A stretch of 12,053 nt of DNA from Actinomycetota bacterium (GTDB lineage Bacteria; Actinomycetota; Humimicrobiia; Humimicrobiales; Humimicrobiaceae). The notes below the pieces were generated by a model that saw only the letters and a program-made list of their open reading frames with translations, was not told the origin of the DNA and made no database searches. Below are positions 6,392 through 12,053 of the stretch, piece by piece. Location of the stretch: NCBI GenBank assembly GCA_016932375.1, contig JAFGDA010000062.1:1-12053 (forward strand), written 5' to 3'. Made by a program: the position numbers and the translations under genes. Numbering within the stretch: the stretch's first letter is position 1; the number at the start of each line of letters is the position of its first letter.

Positions 6392-7654
6392 TTAAGGGTA
6401 TATTCCCCTTAGTCTTACTGCATCTGCAACCCTTTCAACCGCCAGCATTGATGCTGCCGTCCGCATATCAACCTTCTTTTCCTGTGCTGCGGCATATGTC
6501 TGGTAAAAGGCCCTCTCCATAATGTCACGTAGCTTTAAATTAACTTCCCTGCGGGACCAGAAATATGCATCGTTACCCTGCACCCATTCAAAATAGGAAA
6601 CTGTTACCCCGCCTGCATTTGCAAGTATATCCGGAACCACGAATATACCCTTTTCCTTGAGTATCCCGTCTGCCGCAGGCGTTACCGGGGCATTGGCTCC
6701 TTCTACTATGAACCTTGCCCTGATACCCGGTGCATTTGATTTTACTATCTGGTTTTCAAGCGCTGCCGGTATAAGTATATCGCATGGAAGGCCAAATATA
6801 TCTTCCCGGGCCATACCCTCAGCCTCTTTATATCCTGCAACAGTTTTTGTTTTCAGGGCATGATTATATACACTGTGGGGATCGATACCTTTGGGGTTAT
6901 ATATTGTTCCCTCTACATCGGAGATTGCGACTATTTTAAATCCGAGATCATAAAGTATCTTTGCCGCACTCGACCCGACATTCCCGAATCCCTGGATTGC
7001 CACTTCATAGTTGGTACTTTCAATGTTATTTACCTTTAGTGCAGATAAAAGCGAGTATACCACTCCCCTTCCAGTTGCCTCTTCCCTCCCGAGAGAGCCT
7101 CCCAGTTCTATCGGCTTTCCCGTTACCACTCCGGGAACGGAATAGCCCTTGTCTATCGAATAAGTATCCATTATCCAGGCCATTACCTGGGCATTTGTAC
7201 CGACATCCGGGGCAGGAATATCACGCTCCGGCCCTATTGAATTTATTATCTCAAAAGTATAGCGGCGGGTAAGGTTTTCAAGCTCTCTTGCCGAAAGGGC
7301 CCGGGGATCCACAACGACCCCTCCTTTTGCCCCTCCAAATGGTATTCCTACCACTGCGCATTTTAAGGTCATAAGGAGGGCAAGGGCCTTTATCTCGTCG
7401 AGGTTTACATCAGGATGATAGCGGATACCACCCTTTGCAGGACCGCGGTTTGTATTATGCTGAACGCGGTAGCCCTTAAATATGTCAATATCACCCGAAT
7501 CCATTTTTACAGTTACAGCAACTTCAAGAATTTTTCTTGGCTCCCTGAGGTATTTTTTTAGGCCGGATGTAAGATTTAACAGGTCCATTGTTGTGTCCAA
7601 TCGCGAGAGCGCCATATCCCATACAGATTTTTTTATGCTTTTTGAATCGTTCAT
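6392..7654 (-). CDS. gdhA: Glutamate dehydrogenase (Glu/Leu/Phe/Val dehydrogenase family)
   Basis: The enzyme interconverts glutamate with 2-oxoglutarate and ammonium in the cytoplasm. The 420-residue length fits hexameric glutamate dehydrogenase. The substrate site is intact: K74 in GPAKGGIRYHP, K98 in LKCAVVGIPFGGAKGG, the catalytic K110 in that same motif, and D150 in PAPDVGT. The Rossmann fingerprint GFGNVG is at 222-227, and the next strand ends in D247 (AISD), which favours NAD over NADP. The start ATG overlaps the stop of the P-II gene as ATGA (7651-7654), and GGAAGGAG lies about 9 bases upstream within the P-II gene, so the two are translated together. The pairing suggests that P-II, which senses 2-oxoglutarate and ATP/ADP, acts on this enzyme or shares its function. 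Related leucine or phenylalanine dehydrogenases are less likely on length and motifs. Confidence 0.95.
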   Translation of the reverse strand: MNDSKSIKKSVWDMALSRLDTTMDLLNLTSGLKKYLREPRKILEVAVTVKMDSGDIDIFKGYRVQHNTNRGPAKGGIRYHPDVNLDEIKALALLMTLKCAVVGIPFGGAKGGVVVDPRALSARELENLTRRYTFEIINSIGPERDIPAPDVGTNAQVMAWIMDTYSIDKGYSVPGVVTGKPIELGGSLGREEATGRGVVYSLLSALKVNNIESTNYEVAIQGFGNVGSSAAKILYDLGFKIVAISDVEGTIYNPKGIDPHSVYNHALKTKTVAGYKEAEGMAREDIFGLPCDILIPAALENQIVKSNAPGIRARFIVEGANAPVTPAADGILKEKGIFVVPDILANAGGVTVSYFEWVQGNDAYFWSRREVNLKLRDIMERAFYQTYAAAQEKKVDMRTAASMLAVERVADAVRLRGIYP

Positions 7655-7992
7655 GACAGCGCGCTCCTTCCTGCTTCTGATGTCCTTACCCTTATGGCAT
7701 CCTCTACCGGCAGGACAAATACCTTCCCTGCCCCGATTTTACCTGTCTTGGCAAGCTTTACTATTATAGAGGTTACAGAGTCAACTATCTCCTCCTCTAC
7801 CACTATCTCAAGCTTTGTTTTGGGGAGGAATTTCACGTCTTTATTGGGTGTTTCCCCGTTTTTATACCCTCTCTGCTTTCCAAAACCCTCCACGTCGCTT
7901 TTTGATATGCCTTCAACGCCTGCCTCTATAAGGGCGTTCTTAACACTCTCAAGTTTTGAGGGCTGGATATAGCATTCGATTTTTTTTAGCAT
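7651..7992 (-). CDS. P-II family nitrogen regulatory protein
   Basis: This is a trimeric P-II signal protein sensing 2-oxoglutarate and ATP/ADP. The start MLKKIECYIQPSKLESVKNAL fits the family's first strand and helix; the B-loop TGKIGAGKVFVLPVEDAIRVRT (83-104) with K90, R101 and R103 is well conserved, as is FLPKTKLEIVV at 55-65. The T-loop (about 37-54) differs from GlnB/GlnK: where those have the uridylylated Tyr51 there is no tyrosine, the only one being Y43 just after G42. Control by GlnD-type uridylylation is therefore unlikely. ATG 7992 has AAAGGA about 9 bases upstream. The gene overlaps the glutamate dehydrogenase start by four bases instead of sitting next to amtB, the usual GlnK partner. 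A TATAAT reads at 8025-8030 on this strand, without a good -35. I give no glnB/glnK symbol because of the divergent T-loop. Confidence 0.92.
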   Translation of the reverse strand: MLKKIECYIQPSKLESVKNALIEAGVEGISKSDVEGFGKQRGYKNGETPNKDVKFLPKTKLEIVVEEEIVDSVTSIIVKLAKTGKIGAGKVFVLPVEDAIRVRTSEAGRSALS

Positions 7993-8162
7993 CTGTATTT
8001 TTTCCTTTCCCCGTTAATTTTATAATTATAAAAAAATGTTTTAATTTTTTTGATTTTAAAATACGTTTTTAATATATGTTATTAGATTTAATGAACATAC
8101 CGAACAGCAGCACCTGTTTATAAATCTCCCCCAACATCTTTATACTTTTTGGGTAAACCGTC

Positions 8163-8891
8163 TTATTTTAAAGTAAAAATGACAGTCACTGGTATCATAA
8201 CCTCTTTCTGGATAGTCGAAGTATCGTAAGTCCCCCAATCTGATACTTCTGTGGAATTTACAGGAAGAACCTGGACAACTCCAAGATTTGCGGACTTGAT
8301 TGCTTTTATTTCCTTGCCGCTGCCTTCTGCAATCTTCTGGGCCCTCAGCCTGGCATCATTTATGGCATCGGGTATAAGTTCTATGCGAAGCTCGGGAAGC
8401 CCCGAATAATAATATTCAAGTGATTGTGTTGCAAATATTACCCCGGAATCTATAAGTTTCTGGGTATTTTTGGCCATAGAAGTAATCCTATCCACATCAC
8501 CTGACTGGATTGTAACAGTCTGCCTTAAAATATTTTCCTTGGGGGCATTCGGGTCATAAAGGTACAGTTGCTCCATAAAAACAGGGGTTATATTTATTTC
8601 TTCTTCGCCAAACCCGTTTTCCTTAAAAAAGCTGACAACCTTATCCCTGTCTTCTTCCATAAGGTCATACCCTGTTTTTAAATCCTCTGTTGAAACAGTC
8701 CTCGAAAAAACGGAGGTCCACTTTGCAATGTCTGAAGTTACCTGCTTCCTGACGGAGCCGGTAACTGACAAGGTGTCTTCGGGCTGCCTGACAATATAAA
8801 AGGTCAACGAAGCTATAACCGCACTTATTATCAGGCAAAAACCTGTTATAAGAGCAAAATATATTATCTTGTTTGATCTTTTTTGTTCCAT
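8163..8891 (-). CDS. SIMPL-domain (DUF541) protein with N-terminal membrane anchor
   Basis: The protein belongs to the DUF541/SIMPL family, secreted or membrane-anchored proteins whose bacterial members have been linked to oxidative stress but have no agreed biochemical activity. Starting at ATG 8891 (242 aa), residues 8-34 are a hydrophobic signal anchor after a basic start (MEQKRSNK). The SIMPL domain covers about 40-242, beginning TLSVTGSVRKQV, with the typical AINDARLRAQKIAEGSGKEI helix near 175-195 and a final strand VMIPVTVIFTLK. I chose ATG 8891 because AGAGG (8899-8903) lies 7 bases before it; ATG 8894 directly before is possible, and an in-frame ATG at 8933 has no binding site. It reads in the same direction as the P-II/gdhA pair, but 170 bases with no clear terminator separate them, so cotranscription is uncertain. 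Confidence 0.85.
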   Translation of the reverse strand: MEQKRSNKIIYFALITGFCLIISAVIASLTFYIVRQPEDTLSVTGSVRKQVTSDIAKWTSVFSRTVSTEDLKTGYDLMEEDRDKVVSFFKENGFGEEEINITPVFMEQLYLYDPNAPKENILRQTVTIQSGDVDRITSMAKNTQKLIDSGVIFATQSLEYYYSGLPELRIELIPDAINDARLRAQKIAEGSGKEIKAIKSANLGVVQVLPVNSTEVSDWGTYDTSTIQKEVMIPVTVIFTLK

Positions 8892-9055
8892 CATGCCACC
8901 TCTTAATTGCAATAAATTAAAAACAGATGCCATTATAAAAAAGCTGTTTCCTTTTTATCCGGACAATACAGCTAATAGGTATTGTAGTTTTTTTATGGAA
9001 AAAGTAAACATAAATAATTATTTTGTATTCTAAAAAAAGGGCCAGACTCATACAC

Positions 9056-9160
9056 GGCCAGTAACTTCAAATTGAGGACCTTGTGTTTTCTAAAGTTTCA
9101 GGAGAGATGGCTGAGCCCGAAGGAATAAAAAACATGTTTTGTCCTTATGTTCCTTACGCA
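9056..9160. other. Intergenic region with a weak terminator-like hairpin, no gene
   Basis: On the - strand, two CTGGCC blocks near 9041-9062 (each containing palindromic GGCC) are followed by a run of seven T. This could be a weak terminator for the gene ending at 9161. The whole 8892-9160 gap otherwise contains only the tRNA-like fragment at 9101-9123 and AT-rich sequence. Confidence 0.25.
9101..9123 (+). pseudogene. Possible tRNA-Ser 5' fragment
   Basis: GGAGAGATGGCTGAGCCCGA followed by AGG matches the 5' end of bacterial tRNA-Ser genes: the acceptor strand GGAGAGA, the linker TG, the D-stem with GCTGAG, then a shortened D-loop. No anticodon arm, variable arm or TCTCTCC 3' acceptor strand follows in the next 100 bases, so the gene is incomplete. 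Such fragments often mark integration sites or recombination ends. The comparison is from memory of tRNA consensus. Confidence 0.4.
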
Positions 9161-9799
9161 TTACCGTCTTAAAATCATGAACATGATGCCATACAGGATA
9201 AACATCATATTAAGTATTCCAAGGTATATTAAAAGATATCTTATGATAGAAATGAATTTATATATATTAAAAGAATCCACTGCCTTATCGAATTTTATAG
9301 AGACATCTTCAAGTTCCACTGATATTTTTCCAAGATCACTGCCTATCCTTTCCAGATCGGAAGCATTTACTTCGAGGTCCTCCTCTATCGTTTCCAGCTC
9401 CCCTGAAAGCCCGATAAGATTATTGCCAATATCATTAAAATATTCTTCCGTATCGCCGAGTGGTTTAAACCCGAGGACATCAAAACCTACCATTCCGGCT
9501 ACTTCAATAAAAGCCTTTCCAGAATCACTGGATATACCGGAAGTGTAGCTGATGGTATTTTTAGCAGCCCTGATGCTATCTGCAATATGTACAGTGGTCT
9601 CATTTGAGTTTTTCAACATCCCGGATGTTTCCTTAATCGTCTTCCCGGCTGACAGGCTGAGCCTTTGTATGTTATCAAAGCTTTCGCTGTATGAGTTCAA
9701 CGCAAAAATACCACCAAAAGACAAAACAGCCCCCGAAAGGCCGAACAATATGGATATGATTGAAAAAACATATATAAATATTTTTTTGTTTACCTGCAA
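9161..9799 (-). CDS. Two-helix membrane protein with long helical middle region, unknown function
   Basis: I do not recognise the family. A hydrophobic segment at about residues 7-34 follows a basic start (MQVNKKIF), and a second strong one lies at about 185-210, just before the RR end. The roughly 150 residues between are polar, rich in Ser, Asp, Glu, Asn and Ile with few aromatics, and look amphipathic and helical, interrupted by a Gly/Phe-rich patch at 97-120. This plan resembles a bacterial receptor's outer region or an apolipoprotein-like rod held at both ends in the membrane, with the middle probably outside the cytoplasm. TTG 9799 is preceded by AGAGGAAGG, a strong binding site, which supports this start. 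The neighbouring antitoxin-like gene lies 84 bases upstream on the same strand. Confidence 0.8.
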   Translation of the reverse strand: MQVNKKIFIYVFSIISILFGLSGAVLSFGGIFALNSYSESFDNIQRLSLSAGKTIKETSGMLKNSNETTVHIADSIRAAKNTISYTSGISSDSGKAFIEVAGMVGFDVLGFKPLGDTEEYFNDIGNNLIGLSGELETIEEDLEVNASDLERIGSDLGKISVELEDVSIKFDKAVDSFNIYKFISIIRYLLIYLGILNMMFILYGIMFMILRR

Positions 9800-9883
9800 T
9801 ACCTTCCTCTTATCCGGATGCCCGTAAGTTGTTTATCCAGATATTAGCATATATTAACCGCCGTATCCAAAAAATTTGTAATA

Positions 9884-10102
9884 CTAATTTTTTTCTTCCG
9901 ACATTTCTATCATCTTTTTGGCAAATTCAAATTCTTTTTCTATCCTCATCCTTTCGGAATAGACCGTTAGTTCACCTATCAACCTGTTGAAATAAGTTAT
10001 GTATATAACATCGCCCTTACCGTTTAAAAGATACTTCGATAAATTTTTCCTCAACTCATCGGTGTTTACTTTTTTTAGCTTTGTCTCAATTTTATCATTC
10101 AT
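9884..10102 (-). CDS. Phd/YefM-like antitoxin, orphan
   Basis: The N-terminal part VNTDELRKNLSKYLLNGKGD (13-32), followed by VIYITYFNRLIGEL, matches the Phd/YefM pattern of a start of the form 'selRknlskyl', a strand-forming 'vvit' and a final beta strand. This fold binds operator DNA as a dimer. The C-terminal tail (about 50-72) is a charged helix, the region that in Phd-type antitoxins covers the toxin. At 72 aa the length fits an antitoxin. ATG 10102 has GGGAAAG close upstream. No RelE, Doc, PIN or Fic-type toxin lies on either side: downstream is a membrane protein and upstream 328 non-coding bases. It is therefore an orphan, acting elsewhere or only as a small DNA-binding protein. The similarity is modest and based on pattern only. 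Confidence 0.6.
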   Translation of the reverse strand: MNDKIETKLKKVNTDELRKNLSKYLLNGKGDVIYITYFNRLIGELTVYSERMRIEKEFEFAKKMIEMSEEKN

Positions 10103-10218
10103 GACTTTCCCATTTGTGATTTTTTACAATACGATTGCCTTTTTATTGCATCAAATTTTATCCTGTAATTAAATATATTTATTAATTAATATAATAAAAA
10201 TGTATAATGTATGTATAT

Positions 10219-10248
10219 ATGTTAATACTGTTATATCGTGATTGTCAA
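10219..10248 (-). promoter_or_regulatory. Candidate promoter of the antitoxin-like gene
   Basis: On the - strand a perfect TTGACA (10243-10248) is followed after 18 bases by TAACAT (10219-10224). This would give a leader of about 110 bases before ATG 10102. Confidence 0.45.
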
Positions 10249-10277
10249 GTGCACCTTCCAGGTACCTTTTTAAACGC

Positions 10278-10292
10278 GGCAGGAGGGCTGCC
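10278..10292. repeat. Short hairpin GGCAG/CTGCC
   Basis: GGCAG (10278-10282) and CTGCC (10288-10292) flank a five-base loop. On the - strand it lies downstream of the metallopeptidase gene and 30 bases upstream of the candidate TTGACA. No T-run follows on that strand. Confidence 0.5.
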
Positions 10293-10310
10293 TGTTTGAT
10301 TTTAATTTGT

Positions 10311-10333
10311 TAACCAGGCAATATGCCTGGTTA
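10311..10333. terminator. 9-bp hairpin TAACCAGGC/GCCTGGTTA, possible terminator
   Basis: TAACCAGGC (10311-10319) and GCCTGGTTA (10325-10333) are perfectly complementary with a five-base loop. It lies about 100 bases downstream of the zinc metallopeptidase stop codon in that gene's direction of transcription. The bases after it are A/T-rich but lack a clear T-run, so it may be an RNA-end stabiliser instead. Confidence 0.4.
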
Positions 10334-10430
10334 TATCTAATTACATTTTAGGTTCTTTATGGATGCGATTGTAAAAAGTTATTACCTGTATGGAATCAAC
10401 AGATAAAAATATTCAAAAGCAATTTACTTT

Positions 10431-11306
10431 TTAAAGATCGCCATAATCAACTGCGAAGGTATCCCCCTCTTCAAGGGTACCTGATTTAAATCCCTTATAA
10501 AACCATCTCCGCCTCTGTTCAGATGTACCGTGGGTGAAAGTATCAGGTACGGCATAACCCATATGCTCCTCCTGGATCCGGTCGTCTCCGACAGCGCTTG
10601 CAGCATTCAATGCCTCTTCGATATCGCCTTCTTCAAGATAGTTATATTTGTTTACGTAATGGGCCCATACACCTGCCAGGTAGTCTGCCTGAAGCTCAAG
10701 GCGTACATTGTATTCGTTGGCTTCCGCCTGGCTCATCTGTGATTGTAAAGACTGGACATCTTCCATTATCCCCAGTATCGTCTGTATATGATGCCCAACC
10801 TCATGCGCCATTACATAAGCCATTGCAAAGTCTCCAGGTGCGTTGAATTCATGCTGGAGCTCCTGGAAAAAGATAAGGTCTATATAGACCTTATAGTCGG
10901 CCGGGCAGTAAAATGGTCCTGTTGAAGAGCTCGCTGCCCCGCATCCGGACTGTACATAGTCCGTGTATAGTACAAGAGTAGGATAGACATATTCCATTCC
11001 ATTGGCATTAAAGATTTCTGTCCAGACATCTTCAATGTCGGCAAATATAACCTTTGCAAAATCCGCAATCTCATCGTCCTGTATGGCTGCGGACATGGCA
11101 GTATCTGCTGGCAGGTTCGATGCCTGTGTATTTCCAGAAATATCAGACAGATTACCTATATCACCGCCGGTGCAAATAGTAAGGATTACAATGATTATTA
11201 CTATAAGGATGCCCCCGCCTACTCCTCCTCCTATGGCCGCACCTTTGGCAGGGATCCCCCTTCTATCTTCAACATTGGTGCTTTTTCTTCTATCCTGCCA
11301 TTTCAT
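10431..11306 (-). CDS. Neutral zinc metallopeptidase (YpfJ family)
   Basis: The protein is a membrane-anchored zinc peptidase of the YpfJ/KPN_02809 family (PF04228), predicted to face outside the cytoplasm; its natural substrate is unknown. Residues 1-20 are basic (MKWQDRRKS... EDRRGIP), the conserved Arg-rich start of the family. A Gly-rich run and a hydrophobic helix at about 24-46 form the anchor. The peptidase domain (about 75-291) contains HEVGHH at 168-173 with H168, E169 and H172, then E204 in RLELQADYLAGVWAH, the third zinc ligand. C122 and C134 could form a disulfide. The length of 291 aa is normal. ATG 11306 is chosen because the Arg-rich start follows it directly; the site before it is weak. 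A TATAAT reads on this strand at 11380-11385 with no good -35. Confidence 0.93.
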   Translation of the reverse strand: MKWQDRRKSTNVEDRRGIPAKGAAIGGGVGGGILIVIIIVILTICTGGDIGNLSDISGNTQASNLPADTAMSAAIQDDEIADFAKVIFADIEDVWTEIFNANGMEYVYPTLVLYTDYVQSGCGAASSSTGPFYCPADYKVYIDLIFFQELQHEFNAPGDFAMAYVMAHEVGHHIQTILGIMEDVQSLQSQMSQAEANEYNVRLELQADYLAGVWAHYVNKYNYLEEGDIEEALNAASAVGDDRIQEEHMGYAVPDTFTHGTSEQRRRWFYKGFKSGTLEEGDTFAVDYGDL

Positions 11307-11441
11307 GTTATCCGCTCTTTTTAAAACAGGTAATATTTTTAATACAGCATTATGTTATTTTTTACCCATATCCACTTATATTATAACAAAAAACCTTAGA
11401 AATAATAAAAAACCCTTTTATTACAATTAATTCCATTATCA

Positions 11442-11469
11442 TGTACAATCGTAAATAATTAAGTATAAT
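11442..11469 (+). promoter_or_regulatory. Candidate promoter of the gene at 11498
   Basis: TGTACA (11442-11447) and a perfect TATAAT (11464-11469) are 16 bases apart. Transcription would start near 11476 with a leader of about 20 bases, which has no Shine-Dalgarno sequence. Confidence 0.45.
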
Positions 11470-11497
11470 TTTTATTAAATTAATCTTAGATTTATTA

Positions 11498-11941
11498 ATG
11501 AAAATGACAACCTCGGAAAAGCCCATAATAACAGATAAAGAAATAGAGGAATGCTTAAGGGAAATCTTAAAGGAAGAGGGATACAGCCTTGCCGGGAAAA
11601 AAGGACTGGATAAACTCGGGCCTGATATCAGGGCATCAAAAAATAAGGAAAAGTGGTATATTGAGGCAATTGGTTCAGAAAAACCAGGTACTGAAAGTGC
11701 GAGGGATTTCTACGAGGCTTTCTTCCAGGCCATATCAAGACTTAACAACAGGGGCTGCAAGCATATAGCAATAGCCATATCCCAAAGTTCTAAAAAGATT
11801 TTACAGATAAGGGCAAAGCTATATAAGGTTGCCTGGAAAAGAATATCAGAAGTTTTCCCGGAACTGGAGATCTGGCTCGTTGATACAGAAAACAAAAAAT
11901 ACCAGAAAACTCCATGGGGCTACTGGTTAAAAAGAAAATAA
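11498..11941 (+). CDS. Small nuclease-fold-like protein, unknown function
   Basis: I recognise no named family. The order of elements suggests a restriction-endonuclease-like fold: a helix at 13-27, then GPDIRASKNKEKWYIEAIGS (41-60), in which D43 and E56 match the Asp and Glu of a PD-(D/E)XK core. The residue where the catalytic Lys should be (58) is Ile, so the site is either degenerate or uses another lysine such as K62. A long helix follows (67-83, RDFYEAFFQAISRL), then a strand HIAIAIS (89-95) and a final EIWLVD strand (124-129) with a basic end (YWLKRK). It could be a nuclease relative that binds but does not cut. ATG 11498 is preceded by no binding site; ATG 11504 is equally possible. 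It diverges from the zinc metallopeptidase gene, with no restriction or modification partner visible. Confidence 0.75.
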   Translation: MKMTTSEKPIITDKEIEECLREILKEEGYSLAGKKGLDKLGPDIRASKNKEKWYIEAIGSEKPGTESARDFYEAFFQAISRLNNRGCKHIAIAISQSSKKILQIRAKLYKVAWKRISEVFPELEIWLVDTENKKYQKTPWGYWLKRK

Positions 11942-11969
11942 TCAGGGAAAATTATTACAAAAACACCCA

Positions 11970-12053
11970 TCAACCGGCCGGATCTTGCTGGATAACTTCT
12001 TCCCACGTATCAATCCCCGGGGAAATTTGCCCACCATCTTTTAAATCATAGGA
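11970..12053 (-). CDS. 3' end of a gene entering from the right edge
   Basis: On the - strand the frame is open from the window edge for 27 codons and ends in TGA at 11970-11972. The peptide includes GGQISPGIDTWEEVIQQ, which reads like genuine protein, and base composition resembles the neighbouring coding DNA. The family cannot be told from so little. It converges on the gene ending at 11941 with 28 bases between. Confidence 0.5.
   Translation of the reverse strand, partial: SYDLKDGGQISPGIDTWEEVIQQDPAG

Larger units (their letters stand above)
10103..10430. other. Non-coding region with two hairpins and a promoter
   Basis: No open frame with a binding site is seen on either strand. It holds a candidate promoter for the antitoxin-like gene and two hairpins at 10278-10333, described separately. 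The stretch at about 10150-10230 is almost pure A and T. Confidence 0.6.

Noticed and set aside
9041..9160. Riboswitch upstream of the DUF541 gene
   Set aside because: No match to glycine, SAM, TPP, lysine or cyclic-di-GMP motifs that I could recognise. The GGAGAGA...CCGAAGG part fits a tRNA-Ser fragment better and lies on the other strand.
11002..11430. 142-codon frame on the + strand
   Set aside because: Antisense to the N-terminal part of the well-supported zinc metallopeptidase, and without a family or binding site.
1..12053. CRISPR array or insertion sequence
   Set aside because: No regularly spaced repeats, transposase or integrase frame was found on either strand.

Overview
The window is AT-rich bacterial DNA from an organism I cannot name. 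Arginine is mostly AGG/AGA and isoleucine often ATA. Clear bacterial families are present (BlaI with an M56 peptidase, GAF-HD-GYP, P-II, DUF541, YpfJ-type peptidase), which fits an uncultivated low-GC, possibly anaerobic lineage; no 16S rRNA or ribosomal protein gene is present to place it. There is no intact tRNA, rRNA, CRISPR array or transposase gene.

Left part (1-1740, + strand): a two-helix membrane protein with a cytoplasmic coiled coil, possibly cut by the window edge; a GC-richer stretch without a convincing gene; then an ATP-cone protein fused to an Mrr/RecB-like nuclease domain.

Central part (1747-4906, - strand): the most interesting locus. In order of transcription it holds a BlaI-type repressor, an M56 (BlaR1-like) membrane metallopeptidase without a sensor domain, a 39-residue peptide gene not previously delimited (3135-3254), and a radical SAM/SPASM enzyme. 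The peptide has a strong Shine-Dalgarno sequence, a charged N-terminal half, and a C-terminal tail MCCFFWCWIFNWQ rich in Cys, Trp and Phe. Its stop codon sits at the start of the enzyme gene. This is the layout expected of a radical-SAM-modified peptide (RiPP) system. The pairing with a BlaI/M56 module suggests either proteolysis-controlled expression or leader removal by the membrane peptidase. An 11-bp perfect hairpin lies early in the enzyme gene. No exporter is in the window.

Right of that (5182-8891): a GAF plus HD-GYP cyclic-di-GMP phosphodiesterase (+), then a P-II protein and a glutamate dehydrogenase whose genes overlap by ATGA (-), an apparent nitrogen-control pair in which P-II lacks the usual uridylylation tyrosine. 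A DUF541/SIMPL protein follows (-). Its upstream region carries, on the + strand, a 5' tRNA-Ser-like fragment.

Right end (9161-12053): a two-helix protein of unknown function, an orphan Phd/YefM-like antitoxin, a non-coding stretch with two hairpins, a YpfJ-type neutral zinc metallopeptidase, a divergent small nuclease-fold-like protein, and the last codons of a gene that enters from the right edge.
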